The notes under the pieces were generated by a model. The model was given only the letters and a program-made list of their open reading frames with translations, did no database searches and had not been told where the DNA came from. DNA of 64,000 nucleotides from Xanthomonas sp. GPE 39 (GTDB lineage Bacteria > Pseudomonadota > Gammaproteobacteria > Xanthomonadales > Xanthomonadaceae): the NCBI RefSeq assembly GCF_000963005.1, contig NZ_JZHZ01000007.1, forward strand, positions 2,722,367-2,786,366, in the 5' to 3' direction. The translations under genes were made by a program, and so were the position numbers. Shown piece by piece: positions 48,544 to 58,337 of the stretch (positions are counted from its first letter, which is position 1; every line of letters begins with the position of its first letter).

Positions 48544-49286
48544 GGTGCAGTGTCCTGAAGTGGGAAAACCGGGCCATTGTCGCGCGATTGCGTCGCGGCT
48601 GCAGGCAGCGGCCGCCACAGGCGATAGGCGACCAACACCAGCCACGCCAGGATCAACACGATGGTCAGTTTTTGAGTCAGCCCGCGCAGCGGCGTGCGCC
48701 ACAGCACATGCAACCACATCGCAGCGAACGCAGCGAACGCCAAACCCTGCGCAATTCCCGCGCTGCGCTGCCACACGAGCTGCCGACGCAACCAGGCGCT
48801 CTGCAACAGCATCGCGCTGGTCATGCACAGGAACGCGGCCTGTGCCGATAAGGCATGCACCAACGGCGCAAGCAGCGGGGCTTGCTGTGGCAGGTAACTT
48901 TCCCCGATCGCGAGCACACACAGGCCCAGGGCCGCCACGACGAACAACAACACCGGTGCAGCGCTACGCGTTCGCGACGGTGCCTGCGCATACAGCCCGG
49001 CGGCCACTATCGCGATTGCGGCGGCCAACAGGACATAGGCGATCCTCAACAACAAGCCACCCGGGCCATGCAGGTACAAGCTCAGCGTGTCCTGCTGCCA
49101 GTGCAGATCGACGCGCGTGGCCTGCAATCCCAACGCCACCCCAAGAAATAGCAAGGCAAAGGCCAGCGCGACCAGCGCGACGGCGAGACGGGGCGAGACA
49201 GGGCCGATACAGGCATCACGGCTCCAGATCACACAAAAGCAAAAAGGTACCGTAGACCGCGACCGGCACCACCGATACCGCAGCAT
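48540..49286 (-). CDS. DUF998-like membrane protein
   Basis: Predicted inner-membrane protein of 248 residues with six or seven hydrophobic helices. It resembles the DUF998 group: first helix, a loop with W-Q-Q-D-T-L-S-L-Y-L-H-G-P-G-G, then regularly spaced helices. The best start is the ATG at 49286, with AAGG upstream. It is divergent from mprF and coupled to ridA. Function is unknown. Confidence 0.7.
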   Translation of the reverse strand: MLRYRWCRSRSTVPFCFCVIWSRDACIGPVSPRLAVALVALAFALLFLGVALGLQATRVDLHWQQDTLSLYLHGPGGLLLRIAYVLLAAAIAIVAAGLYAQAPSRTRSAAPVLLFVVAALGLCVLAIGESYLPQQAPLLAPLVHALSAQAAFLCMTSAMLLQSAWLRRQLVWQRSAGIAQGLAFAAFAAMWLHVLWRTPLRGLTQKLTIVLILAWLVLVAYRLWRPLPAAATQSRDNGPVFPLQDTAP

Positions 49287-49463
49287 AGACGCCTTGCCCA
49301 CGTGCCATTCCACTATCATGCGCATCGTCGGCATACTGGTACAGCGCTGGTCAACCTGTATCACGATGGACCGTCTCTCCCGTGCCGCTTGCAGTTGCGC
49401 CCTGACCCCGTGGCATGCTGTCTGCTCTGCGCCACCATTCTCCTCTGCCCACACCCACTCGCA

Positions 49464-52025
49464 ATGACCGACGCCGCGTCCTCCGCTTCCTCTGTCTCCG
49501 GCTGGCGCCGCGCACTGCCGGTACTGGCCAGCCTGACGATCCTGGCCATGGCGCTGCATGCGCTGGACAGCGAATTCAGCACCCATGGCTATAGCGCGAT
49601 CCATCATGCGTTCAACCAGCTCGGACTCAGCCAGATCGTGCTGACCCTGCTGCTGGGGCTGAGCAGCTATGCCTGCCTGATCGGTTTCGATGCAATCGGC
49701 CTGCGCCGCAGTGGTCGCACCCTGCACCCGATGCGGATCAGCGTCACAGCATTCCTGGCGCACGCGGTCGGGCAGACGCTCGGCTTCGCCGCGTTGACTG
49801 GCGGGGCGGTGCGCCTGCGCGGATACGGCCGGGTCGGTTTGAGTCTGGCCGAAATCGGCCAGGTCGTGCTGATGAGCACACTCGGCTTCGTGTTCGGCGC
49901 CTGGCTGCTGCTGGCGCTGGCGCTGACCCTGGAACCGGACGCGGCCGCGCTGGCATTGCCGGTCGGCGCATCGGCGGTACGCGCCATCGGCATCGCCCTG
50001 CTGCTCGGCTTCGCCGCGATGCTGCTGCTGGCAGGACGCGACGGGCGCACACTGCGCTGGCGCGAGCATGCCCTCTGGCTGCCGGACCGTCGCACCACCT
50101 TGGGCGTGACCTTACTGAGCGTGGTCGAACTGGGACTGGCCAGCGCCGCGTTCTACGTGCTGCTGCCGAACGAATCGGGGATCGAGTACGTCGGCTTCGT
50201 CGGCCTGTATCTGGTCGCGGTGGTGGCTGGCCTGGTCTCCACCGTGCCGGCCGGCCTGGGCGTGTTCGAATGGAGTCTGCTCAAGCTGCTACCTGGCGTC
50301 GCGCCGGCGGCGGTACTGGCGGCGGCACTGATTTACCGCATCACCTATTACGTGGTGCCGCTGCTGCTCTCGGTGCTGATGGCCTCGGTTTCCGGTCTGC
50401 GCCGGCCGCTGGTCGCCAGTGCCGGGGGCGTGCGCGTCGCGTGGCGCACGCTGCGTCCGTGGCTGCCGCAGATCATCGCCATCGCGGTGTTCGCGGTCGG
50501 TGCAGCGTTGGTCATCGACGGCACCCTGCCCACCCCGAAGCGGCGCCAGGGCGTGGCGCCATTGTCGATTGTGGAAACATCGCACCTGCTGGCCAGCCTC
50601 GGCGGCGTGGTCCTGCTGCTGATCGGCCAGGGCCTGCAACGACGCAGCCATTCGGCCTGGGTCGTCGCCATCGGCATTTGCGTACTGTTGCCGTTACCGG
50701 CGTGGCTACGTGGCGGCCATGTCTCGGTGGCGTTGTCCTCGCTGGTGGCGGCAATCGGCCTGTGGGGGGCGCGACGCGAGTTCTATCGCGAGGGCGCACT
50801 GCTCGATGAAGCGTGGTCGTGGCCCTGGCTGCGCAACCTGGGACTGGTGCTGATCGCCACCGTGTGGCTGCTGTTTTTCGTCTACAGCCACGTCGAATAC
50901 CAAAACGAACTGTGGTGGGAGTTCGCCACCTCGGCCAATGCCCCGCGTGCGCTGCGCGCAGTGCTGTTGGTCAGCGTGGCGGTGGTGGTGTTCGGAATGG
51001 CGCGGTTGCTGCACAGCACACGTTCGCCATTGCCGTCCGCCGATGCAGCGCAATTGGACGCACTGATGCCCGTATTGGCCGACGCCACCGATACTCAGGC
51101 CTGCCTGGTCATGACCGGCGACAAAGCACTGCTGTTGTCCGAAGACGGCCGCGGTTTTGTGATGATGCAGCGCTACGGCGGCTCGCTAGTGGCGATGGGC
51201 GACCCGGTGGGGTCGCCGGACATCGCCCGTGCACTGATCTGGCGTTTCCGCGAAGAAGCCGATCGGATGGGCCTGCGCCCGGTGTTCTACCAAGTGGGCG
51301 AGCACCATTGGCAGACCTATCTGGATCTGGGCTTGACCCTGGTGAAGTTGGGTGAGGAAGCGCTGGTCTCGCTGGAAGATTTCCATCTGGAAGGACGTGA
51401 GCGTGCCGATCTACGCCAGGCATGGAACCGTGGCAAGCGCAGCGGACTGAGTTTCCGCATCGTTCCACCCACCGACGTCGATACGCTGATCCCGGTCCTG
51501 GCCAACATCTCGCAACAGTGGCTGGAGGAAAAGGCAGGTGACGAAAAAGGATTTTCTCTGGGTAGCTTCGATCCGGACTATCTGCGTCGCTTCCCGATCG
51601 CGTTGGTGGAGTTCGAGGGCAAGGTCGTGGCCTTCGCCAACCTGTGGCATGCAACGGCTGGCAAGGAATTGTCGGTGGACCTGATGCGGCATTTGGCCGA
51701 CGCTCCCAAAGGCACCATGGACTTCCTGTTCATCGAACTCTTCCTGTGGGGGCGCGAGCAGGGCTACAAGCGCTTCTCGCTCGGCATGGCGCCATTGTCG
51801 GGCCTGGCCCAACACCGTCTGGCCGGACGCTGGAACCGCTTCGGCAACCTGATCGTGCGCCACGGCGAGCGCTTCTACGGCTTCAGCGGGCTGCGTCGCT
51901 TCAAATCCAAGTTCGCCCCGACCTGGCGCACCCGCTACCTGGCAGCTCCCGGCGGCATGCACCTGCCAGCCGCACTACTGGACGTCACCCGGCTGATTTC
52001 GCTCGACCCGCGCAAGCCGGAGTAA
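49464..52025 (+). CDS. mprF: Aminoacyl-phosphatidylglycerol synthase/flippase MprF
   Basis: Bifunctional membrane protein that transfers lysine or alanine from aminoacyl-tRNA to phosphatidylglycerol and flips the product outward, giving resistance to cationic peptides. The N-terminal 500 residues contain about 14 hydrophobic helices with G-A-V-R-L-R-G-Y-G-R-V-G-L and T-V-P-A-G-L-G-V-F-E. The C-terminal GNAT-like DUF2156 domain (about 540-850) has R-Y-G-G-S-L-V-A-M-G-D-P-V-G and F-S-L-G-M-A-P-L-S-G-L. Length is 853 residues, full size. Confidence 0.94.
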   Translation: MTDAASSASSVSGWRRALPVLASLTILAMALHALDSEFSTHGYSAIHHAFNQLGLSQIVLTLLLGLSSYACLIGFDAIGLRRSGRTLHPMRISVTAFLAHAVGQTLGFAALTGGAVRLRGYGRVGLSLAEIGQVVLMSTLGFVFGAWLLLALALTLEPDAAALALPVGASAVRAIGIALLLGFAAMLLLAGRDGRTLRWREHALWLPDRRTTLGVTLLSVVELGLASAAFYVLLPNESGIEYVGFVGLYLVAVVAGLVSTVPAGLGVFEWSLLKLLPGVAPAAVLAAALIYRITYYVVPLLLSVLMASVSGLRRPLVASAGGVRVAWRTLRPWLPQIIAIAVFAVGAALVIDGTLPTPKRRQGVAPLSIVETSHLLASLGGVVLLLIGQGLQRRSHSAWVVAIGICVLLPLPAWLRGGHVSVALSSLVAAIGLWGARREFYREGALLDEAWSWPWLRNLGLVLIATVWLLFFVYSHVEYQNELWWEFATSANAPRALRAVLLVSVAVVVFGMARLLHSTRSPLPSADAAQLDALMPVLADATDTQACLVMTGDKALLLSEDGRGFVMMQRYGGSLVAMGDPVGSPDIARALIWRFREEADRMGLRPVFYQVGEHHWQTYLDLGLTLVKLGEEALVSLEDFHLEGRERADLRQAWNRGKRSGLSFRIVPPTDVDTLIPVLANISQQWLEEKAGDEKGFSLGSFDPDYLRRFPIALVEFEGKVVAFANLWHATAGKELSVDLMRHLADAPKGTMDFLFIELFLWGREQGYKRFSLGMAPLSGLAQHRLAGRWNRFGNLIVRHGERFYGFSGLRRFKSKFAPTWRTRYLAAPGGMHLPAALLDVTRLISLDPRKPE

Positions 52026-52088
52026 AGGCTGGACTGGAGACAGCGACATGGCGTGACGCAGCCGCAGATAGCGCTCAAACGAGGCGAT

Positions 52089-52107
52089 GAAAAAAGCGGC
52101 AACGCTT
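52089..52107 (-). terminator. Possible terminator for the AcvB-like gene
   Basis: On the minus strand AAGCG/CGCTT forms a short stem with a TTGC loop, followed by a T run. It is about 190 bases beyond the stop, and the stem is only five bases. Confidence 0.35.
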
Positions 52108-52299
52108 GCGCAAAAAGCGTCATGCTTTGACTTGAGACATGACGACCTGCTTATCTACGGCCAGTGCGGCGCGACGCGTGACGCTCTATAGGTCAAGCGT
52201 CGCAGCGCCTGCCTTAACGCTGACGCGATGCCAAGCGCTTACGAAACCACCGACATCGCGCATGCCAAACGTTGGCGGCACACTTCCACAGCAGCAGTA

Positions 52300-53727
52300 T
52301 CAATTCACCCGCTGCAGAATCTGCTTGGCGAGTGCCTCATAGTCGCCCTCAAAGTGATGGTCGCCAGGAAGTTTGACCGACTGCACCCGCCCCTTCGGCA
52401 AGCCTGGGCACAGCGCATCGTCGTCGTCTTCGCCGTAGATGCACAAGGTCTGCGCTGGCGGCATCTTCGCTACTTCCGGAGCAATCGGCAGGCCATCGTC
52501 GTCGCCGGAGCCGATCCAATTGGAAACATGGAACTCGTAGTCGGCTGTCTTGCCTATCGACAACAACGCCGTCAGCCTGACCTGGTCCTGCATCGACTCG
52601 GGTAATTGGTTGTAGGCAGCAGGCAGCACATCCGCGCCCTGCGAGAAGCCGATCAAAACCACCTTCCCGCGCTGCCACAATCGGCTGTAGTGACGGTAGA
52701 TGCGATCCAAGTCGGCAGCAAAGCCCTGCGGAGTACGTTCGCTCCAGAAATAACGCAGCGAATCGACACCCACCACCGGGATACCCGCCTTGGCGAGCGC
52801 ACCAGCAACTTTCTGATCGAGCCCTGCCCAGCCACCATCGCCGGAAACAAAAATCGCAAACACATTATCGTTCGCCGCGTTCGCCGCGGACGGGCTGGCC
52901 GCCACCTCGACCACAGGCAGGCCAGCGAGGTCGGCCGGAATCGGCGGCAAACTCACACCAGGCCGCGCACCCAGCGAACGCGCCGCTGCGCGCAAACCCG
53001 GCAGCGCATCGCCACTGACGCTACGGCGGAACTGACGTGCCTGCGGCACTTTTTGTATAAACGTATCGCTTTGCCGACGACAGCGATGCTGAGCTTGGGT
53101 ATCGAGCGCGGCCAGCCACGGCACCGGCAAACTGGTCGGCTGCAGCGCACGCGCCGGCGCGGCGATGCCGGCACCGCAGATCTGATCGTCGAGAACCTCC
53201 ACCGGACAGAAATCCTCCGTCATCAGGCCCGCCAGCACGTGCTTGGGCGCTTGCGCAGCCATCGCATAGGCCAATGCGGCGCCATCGCCATCGCCAACCA
53301 GCAACGGCAAACGGTAGGTCGGCACGTGGAAGTAGGCCTGCACGTAGCGCGAGAAGTTTTCCACGTCGCCAGCGGAGAAGTCGCAGGTGCCGTCGATCTT
53401 GGCCAACACCGCCTGCAGGTGCGCGCTATCGATCAGCACGACCATCGCGCCATCCTGACGCAGGGCCTCGACTTGACGCATCCGTTCGGCATCGCCGCGC
53501 TTGCCGCCAGCGAACCACAGCACCACACGCTGCGCATCGCCCTTGGGCAACAGCACCGGCACTTTCTCGAAGCGACCGTGACTGAGCTTTTCCGGCACGG
53601 CCACCGGTACGCCGGGGGGTGCGTTCGGTGGCACCGCAGGCACAGCCGGGGCCGCCGCAGCCAGCATCGGCGCCAACAGTCCGCTCAGTCCACATCCCCA
53701 TCTCCAACCGCTACGCGTTTGCATCAT
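52300..53727 (-). CDS. AcvB/VirJ-type alpha/beta hydrolase, exported
   Basis: Exported two-domain alpha/beta hydrolase of 475 residues, matching AcvB/VirJ proteins. A signal peptide (about 1-24) is followed by a divergent first domain (65-240) and a catalytic domain (about 280-475) with F-V-S-G-D-G-G-W-A-G-L, nucleophile G-F-S-Q-G near residue 357 and a final D-H-H-F. In Agrobacterium and Rhizobium, AcvB-like proteins hydrolyse lysyl-phosphatidylglycerol and lie beside the MprF homologue LpiA. Here the gene is convergent with mprF, suggesting the same job. Confidence 0.88.
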   Translation of the reverse strand: MMQTRSGWRWGCGLSGLLAPMLAAAAPAVPAVPPNAPPGVPVAVPEKLSHGRFEKVPVLLPKGDAQRVVLWFAGGKRGDAERMRQVEALRQDGAMVVLIDSAHLQAVLAKIDGTCDFSAGDVENFSRYVQAYFHVPTYRLPLLVGDGDGAALAYAMAAQAPKHVLAGLMTEDFCPVEVLDDQICGAGIAAPARALQPTSLPVPWLAALDTQAQHRCRRQSDTFIQKVPQARQFRRSVSGDALPGLRAAARSLGARPGVSLPPIPADLAGLPVVEVAASPSAANAANDNVFAIFVSGDGGWAGLDQKVAGALAKAGIPVVGVDSLRYFWSERTPQGFAADLDRIYRHYSRLWQRGKVVLIGFSQGADVLPAAYNQLPESMQDQVRLTALLSIGKTADYEFHVSNWIGSGDDDGLPIAPEVAKMPPAQTLCIYGEDDDDALCPGLPKGRVQSVKLPGDHHFEGDYEALAKQILQRVN

Positions 53728-53851
53728 CCGGCAATCCTGAAAAAGCACGCTAAAGATAATCCCGAACCGCAGCGGCGCGAAGCGCAACTTACGACCCGGT
53801 TCATGCACGGCACGGCAGGTGGGCAACCATGCCTGCCCACCTGCCACCGGG

Positions 53852-54037
53852 TCAGCCATCCACGACCGCCTCGGGATGGCGCAAGCGCCACTGCGCCAAG
53901 GCTTGCCGATAGCATGCCAATTGATCGTTGTAGAGATCATGGACGCACAGCGGGCAGCCACTGTCGCAACAGTCGCCCAGGGCCGGGGGCGAGGGCGGTT
54001 GCGGCTGGGGATCGGCGCAGGCATTGAAATCGGACAT
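53852..54037 (-). CDS. Oxidoreductase-like domain small protein
   Basis: Small (61-residue) protein with a cysteine-rich core G-D-C-C-D-S-G-C-P-L-C-V-H-D-L-Y, matching the PF09791 oxidoreductase-like domain. This domain is named for its place at the N-terminus of some oxidoreductases. The N-terminus is proline-rich. The start taken is the ATG at 54037; a GTG six codons upstream is possible. Confidence 0.75.
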   Translation of the reverse strand: MSDFNACADPQPQPPSPPALGDCCDSGCPLCVHDLYNDQLACYRQALAQWRLRHPEAVVDG

Positions 54038-54582
54038 CGGACAAAAGCACTCCACAATGGCAAACAGCGCTCGGCAGGACGCAGCCCATTATCGCAACTG
54101 CAACGGCGGGGCACCGTCACGACCACACAGCCAAGCATGCGACATCGGCTGGCACACACCGCCACACCCTCGCATAGCGCGCATTAGATCATTCACTCGG
54201 CCAGAGGATTCCGAGTACTCCTACGACCCGTCACTGCCCACCGACAACGCAGCCGTGTTGTTAGCGACTGTGATGCAAACGCTTACCCCGCGTTCGCCCA
54301 TGAAAGCTGTACATGCAACCCTGGCATCGCGAAGCCTGCGCAGCAGATGCGTGCGACCAAGCAAGACGCATGCCCGTCATGGCCACCCTGCACTATCCGC
54401 GCAAGGCTGATGTTGCGCATCCAAGCGCGCCACGCCACGCTTGCATCCACCTCGTGCAACAGCAACACACTGTCCCACCAAACCGACGCGAAATCGGCGC
54501 AGCCATCCCCATCTCTACAATCTGCAAGCGCTGAAAGCGCCGCGCCGCAGGCACCCTGGCCCACCCACACAGAGGAATCCCG
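54038..54582. other. 545-base stretch with no recognised gene
   Basis: Short open frames on both strands lack ribosome sites and recognisable composition. The region likely carries only the promoter of the Old Yellow Enzyme gene near its right end. Confidence 0.5.
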
Positions 54583-55671
54583 ATGACCGAGACCACGTCC
54601 CCGTTGTTCAAGCCACTGCGCCTAGGCGCAATCGCACTGACCAACCGCATTGTGATGGCGCCACTGACCCGCAACCGCGCCGAAGGCGAAGGCCGCCTGC
54701 CCAGCGCACTGGCCGCCGAGTACTACGGCCAGCGCGCCAGCGCCGGCCTGATCGTGGCCGAAGCCACCCAGATCAGCCCGATGGGTCAAGGCTACAAGGA
54801 CACCCCGGGAATCTACAGCGACGCACAGGTTGCAGCCTGGAAGCCGATCACCGATGCCGTGCATCGAGGCGGCGGCAAAATCGTGCTGCAGTTGTGGCAT
54901 GTCGGCCGCATCTCGCATGTCAGCCTGCTGCCAGAAGGCGCGGCACCGGTGGCACCCAGCGCACTGCGCGCCGATGCCAAGACCTATACCGCCGAAGGTT
55001 TCACCGACGTATCGGCACCACGCGCACTGCGCCTGGACGAAATTCCGGGGCTGATCGAGGACTACCGCCGCGCCGCGCGCAACGCCATCGCCGCCGGCTT
55101 CGACGGCGTGGAAGTGCATGCGGCCAACGGCTATCTGATCGACCAATTCCTGCGCGACGGCAGCAATCACCGTGACGACGCGTATGGCGGCAGCATCGAG
55201 AACCGCACACGGCTACTGTTCGAGGTGGTGCAGGCGGTGGCGCAGGAAATCGGTGGCGAGCGCACCGGTGTGCGTCTATCGCCGGTCACTCCGGCCAACG
55301 ATGCGCACGATAGCGATCCACAGCCGCTGTTTGAACGTGCGGTGGAACGCCTGGACCCGCTGGGCCTGGCCTTCTTGCACGTGATCGAAGGCTCCACCGG
55401 CGGCCCACGCGACAACATCGCCTTCGACTATGCCGCGCTACGTGCCAAATTCCACGGCCCTTGGCTGGTCAACAACGGCTACGACAAGGCCATGGCAGAG
55501 GAGACGATTGCATCAGGCCGCGCCGACGCGGTGGCGTTCGGACGTCCCTTCATCGCCAATCCGGACCTGGTGGAACGCCTGCGCCGCAACGCTCCGCTGA
55601 ACGCGCTGAATGCAGACACGCTCTACGGCGGCGGCGCCAAGGGCTACACCGACTACCCAACGCTAGACTGA
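54583..55671 (+). CDS. Old Yellow Enzyme family alkene reductase
   Basis: FMN-dependent NADPH ene-reductase of the NemA/OYE family, reducing C=C of enals, enones or nitro compounds. The barrel signatures are A-P-L-T-R-N-R-A near residue 28, L-Q-L-W-H-V-G-R, V-H-A-A-N-G-Y-L-I-D-Q-F-L (containing the active-site Tyr) and the late F-G-R-P-F-I-A-N-P-D-L-V. Length is 362 residues. AGAGGAA precedes the ATG. It is a single gene. Confidence 0.92.
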   Translation: MTETTSPLFKPLRLGAIALTNRIVMAPLTRNRAEGEGRLPSALAAEYYGQRASAGLIVAEATQISPMGQGYKDTPGIYSDAQVAAWKPITDAVHRGGGKIVLQLWHVGRISHVSLLPEGAAPVAPSALRADAKTYTAEGFTDVSAPRALRLDEIPGLIEDYRRAARNAIAAGFDGVEVHAANGYLIDQFLRDGSNHRDDAYGGSIENRTRLLFEVVQAVAQEIGGERTGVRLSPVTPANDAHDSDPQPLFERAVERLDPLGLAFLHVIEGSTGGPRDNIAFDYAALRAKFHGPWLVNNGYDKAMAEETIASGRADAVAFGRPFIANPDLVERLRRNAPLNALNADTLYGGGAKGYTDYPTLD

Positions 55672-55985
55672 CCGATGCAGGCGGCGACACACCGTTGCCG
55701 CGACGGCGGCACTCGGGCATTGCACGGGAAACTCCTTGTCCTAGCAGTTCTCTAACCTGTGCAAGTGACCCGATCCACCGCACACAGTACCTAGCTGGCA
55801 CTCCCCGCGGCCCACTATCGCGGGCAGTGCCTTCGGCGTGGGCAAAGCGATCGAGCTGCGCCCCGACTGCGCCTCGCCTTGCCAGCACATGCACCACCGA
55901 CACCGATCGCGCGCATGACCGACGACGCTTGCATCGCCGCGTCGCTTGGCACACAGTGCGCGCCCGTCCCGTTCCCGGCAACGCC
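55672..55985. other. 314-base gap without a gene
   Basis: No gene, hairpin terminator or repeat is evident between the reductase and the Hsp70-like gene. Confidence 0.5.
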
Positions 55986-57344
55986 ATGCGACTCGGCATC
56001 GACTTTGGCACCAGCAATTCCGCCGCCGCCGCAGTGATCGACGGCCGCGTGGTGCAGATCGGCTTTGGCGATCAACTGCAATTCCGCACCACGGTTTACT
56101 TCCCCGAGGCAATGCGCGACCCGGCCGATTTCGACCTGACTCCTGCGCTGGAACAACAGGTGCAGGAACTGATCGACGCCGGTCACCGCGATACTGTCGC
56201 CGCTGGCCGCGAACGCAGCCATGATGCACTGCGCCGCGATGCGATCCGGGTGGTGCGCCGGCAATGGATGGAAACGCAGATGCGCGAACCGCGCAGTTCC
56301 GCAGCACTGCTGCAGAATGCGGTCTACGGCGATGCCGCACTGGACGCGTATTTCGTCGAGGGTGAAGGCAACCTAGTGCAGAGTCCCAAATCAATGCTGG
56401 GCTACAACCTGCATCCGCGCGCACGCCAGACCATCGCCGGCATTGCCGCGCACATCCTCGAACACATCCGCCTGACCGCCTCGCAACAGCTCGGCGTGCA
56501 GGTACGGCGCGCCCTGCTCGGACGCCCGGTGCAGTTCCGCAGTTCGATCGGCGAAGCCGGCAACGCGCAAGCGCTGGAGATTCTGCAAGGCGCTGCGATC
56601 ACTGCCGGCTTCGACGATGTGGCGTTCCTGGAAGAACCGGCCGCTGCGGCCATGCACTACCACGCCGTCAGCCGCGAGCGACACGATGCGGTCGTGGTGG
56701 ATATCGGCGGCGGCACCACCGACATCGCTCACGCCAGCGTCGGCGGCGACGCCGCGCCGCAGGTCCATCGCGCCTGGGGCATCGCCCGTGGTGGCACCGA
56801 CATCGACTTGGCGCTGAACCTTGCCAGCTTCATGCCGCTGTTCGGCCGTGGCATCACCCGAGTACCGTCGCACCACTACGTGGAGGCGGCGATGGTGCAG
56901 GACACCACCCGCCAGCGCGACTTTCGTCAACATCGTTACGACGCGGTGCCATCGCCCTACGACACCCGCTTGCAAGCCTTGCAGCACGCTGGCAACACCG
57001 CGCGCCTGTACCGCGCGGTGGAACGCAGCAAGATCCGTCTCAGCGACGCCACGCAGCACAGTGAAACTCTGCAATACATCGAAACCGGGCTACAGGTGCA
57101 GGTGTGTGCCGAGGAGTTATCGCAGGCCGCACGCAGTTATCGCGACGCGCTGGAAACACTGCTCGCGCAGGTCCGCCAGGATATCGGCGGCGATCCGGCC
57201 GCGGTCTTTCTGACCGGCGGCATGTCGCGCGCCAACGATTTGCAGCGCCTGGTCGCCGCCGCATTCCCGCAGGCGCGTCTGGTCCATGGCGATCCCGCGT
57301 TCGGCGTGGTGCAGGGCCTGGCGCTGGCCGCAGCACACGGCTGA
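55986..57344 (+). CDS. YegD-type Hsp70 family protein
   Basis: Hsp70-like ATPase of the YegD group, 452 residues, lacking the substrate-binding domain of DnaK. The ATP motifs are G-I-D-F-G-T-S-N-S (phosphate 1), V-V-V-D-I-G-G-G-T-T-D (phosphate 2) and L-T-G-G-M-S-R (adenosine loop). It resembles E. coli YegD in length and layout. Probably a specialised chaperone; the client is unknown. No J-protein gene is adjacent. Confidence 0.9.
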   Translation: MRLGIDFGTSNSAAAAVIDGRVVQIGFGDQLQFRTTVYFPEAMRDPADFDLTPALEQQVQELIDAGHRDTVAAGRERSHDALRRDAIRVVRRQWMETQMREPRSSAALLQNAVYGDAALDAYFVEGEGNLVQSPKSMLGYNLHPRARQTIAGIAAHILEHIRLTASQQLGVQVRRALLGRPVQFRSSIGEAGNAQALEILQGAAITAGFDDVAFLEEPAAAAMHYHAVSRERHDAVVVDIGGGTTDIAHASVGGDAAPQVHRAWGIARGGTDIDLALNLASFMPLFGRGITRVPSHHYVEAAMVQDTTRQRDFRQHRYDAVPSPYDTRLQALQHAGNTARLYRAVERSKIRLSDATQHSETLQYIETGLQVQVCAEELSQAARSYRDALETLLAQVRQDIGGDPAAVFLTGGMSRANDLQRLVAAAFPQARLVHGDPAFGVVQGLALAAAHG

Positions 57345-57702
57345 GCGGCAACCCCACCCATCCCTCGCGCCGCATCGGCGGCAAAGCCGTTAGCCCGCAA
57401 GAAGGCGGCAGCGTGCTCCGGGGTAAGCCAACTGCGTTCATACGCGCCCGTCACGACTGGCGTACTATGTGCCGATACGCCTCAGCATCACGTCATTACA
57501 CGCGTCTCGTCCGGCCCTTCCTTATCTGTCGCCCGACTCGCCCCACTTCTCGCGCCAGCCTCTGCCCTATCGCCGAGCCTGCACCATCGGGAGCGCCCGT
57601 GTCCGTCGTTGTTTCCACACCGCACCAACCTGCCTGGACGGATCACGCCACCGCTTCCTGTGCGTATCGCCTTACCCAGCAGCGCCGCATTGGTGACCGT
57701 TC
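57345..57702. other. 358-base gap without a recognised gene
   Basis: No feature is supported. It presumably contains the promoter of the YkgJ-type gene at 57703. Confidence 0.5.
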
Positions 57703-58047
57703 ATGAAGACGCCACCGGAACCGTCACCCAGCAGCGAAACCAACAGCGAAACCAGCATTTCTTGTGATCGCTGCGATGCGATTTGCTGCCGTCTGACCGT
57801 GCTGCTGATGCCCGATGACCAAATCCCCCAACACCTCACCGAGTACACCCGCGACGGACTGCTTGCAATGGCCCGCGACGAAGAGGGCTGGTGCGTGGCC
57901 GTGGACAACAAGCGCATGTGTTGCTCGATCTACGCGCAACGCCCGACGGTGTGCCGCAAGTTCACCATGGCAGGCCCCTACTGCCGCGAGATCCGCCGCA
58001 TCCACAACGATCAGTTGCGGCGTGGCATTCCGTTGACAATGTACTGA
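57703..58047 (+). CDS. YkgJ family cysteine-cluster protein
   Basis: Small protein of 114 residues with the YkgJ/Fe-S oxidoreductase cysteine cluster. Cys21, 24, 28 and 29 (C-x2-C-x3-C-C) are followed by Cys63, 73, 74, 84 and 94. R-P-T-V-C-R-K-F is the typical C-terminal signature. It probably binds an iron-sulfur cluster or zinc; the role is unknown. It is 16 bases from the next small gene. Confidence 0.88.
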   Translation: MKTPPEPSPSSETNSETSISCDRCDAICCRLTVLLMPDDQIPQHLTEYTRDGLLAMARDEEGWCVAVDNKRMCCSIYAQRPTVCRKFTMAGPYCREIRRIHNDQLRRGIPLTMY

Positions 58048-58063
58048 TTTGAGGAATTCGAGC

Positions 58064-58264
58064 ATGGCACGTCCCATCAGCAAGACCACTTCGTCCAGCA
58101 ACAAGCTCGGGCGCGGCGCCAATGCCGTCGACAAGACGCAGAAGGGTCTCAGCCGCGAGCGTATCGAGGCCGATATGGCCGCCTTCCGCAAGGCCGGCGG
58201 CCGCATCGAAGTGCTCGGCACCACCCGCGTGCTGAAGAAAGTCGACGAACTCCAAGCCAGCTAA
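58064..58264 (+). CDS. Small basic conserved-type protein
   Basis: Unrecognised 66-residue protein rich in Lys, Arg, Ser and Ala: an unstructured basic N-terminus (A-R-P-I-S-K-T-T-S-S-S-N-K-L-G-R-G), then a likely helix pair (S-R-E-R-I-E-A-D-M-A-A-F-R-K-A-G-G). GAGGA lies eight bases before the ATG at 58064, so translation is likely. It is probably co-transcribed with the YkgJ-like gene. Confidence 0.7.
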   Translation: MARPISKTTSSSNKLGRGANAVDKTQKGLSRERIEADMAAFRKAGGRIEVLGTTRVLKKVDELQAS

Positions 58265-58337
58265 TCCGCCGGTACTATGCACGGTCTTCACAGCGACTGC
58301 GCATACTTGTCGCTCTCTGCGGCCATGACGATCCAGT

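Noticed and set aside
50289..51053. Minus-strand frames opposite mprF
   Set aside because: Antisense shadows of a full-length MprF with Arg/Gln/His-rich composition.
55461..55985. In-frame extension of the Hsp70-like gene
   Set aside because: It crosses the end of the reductase gene and lacks Hsp70 sequence; the ATP-binding motif starts at 55986.
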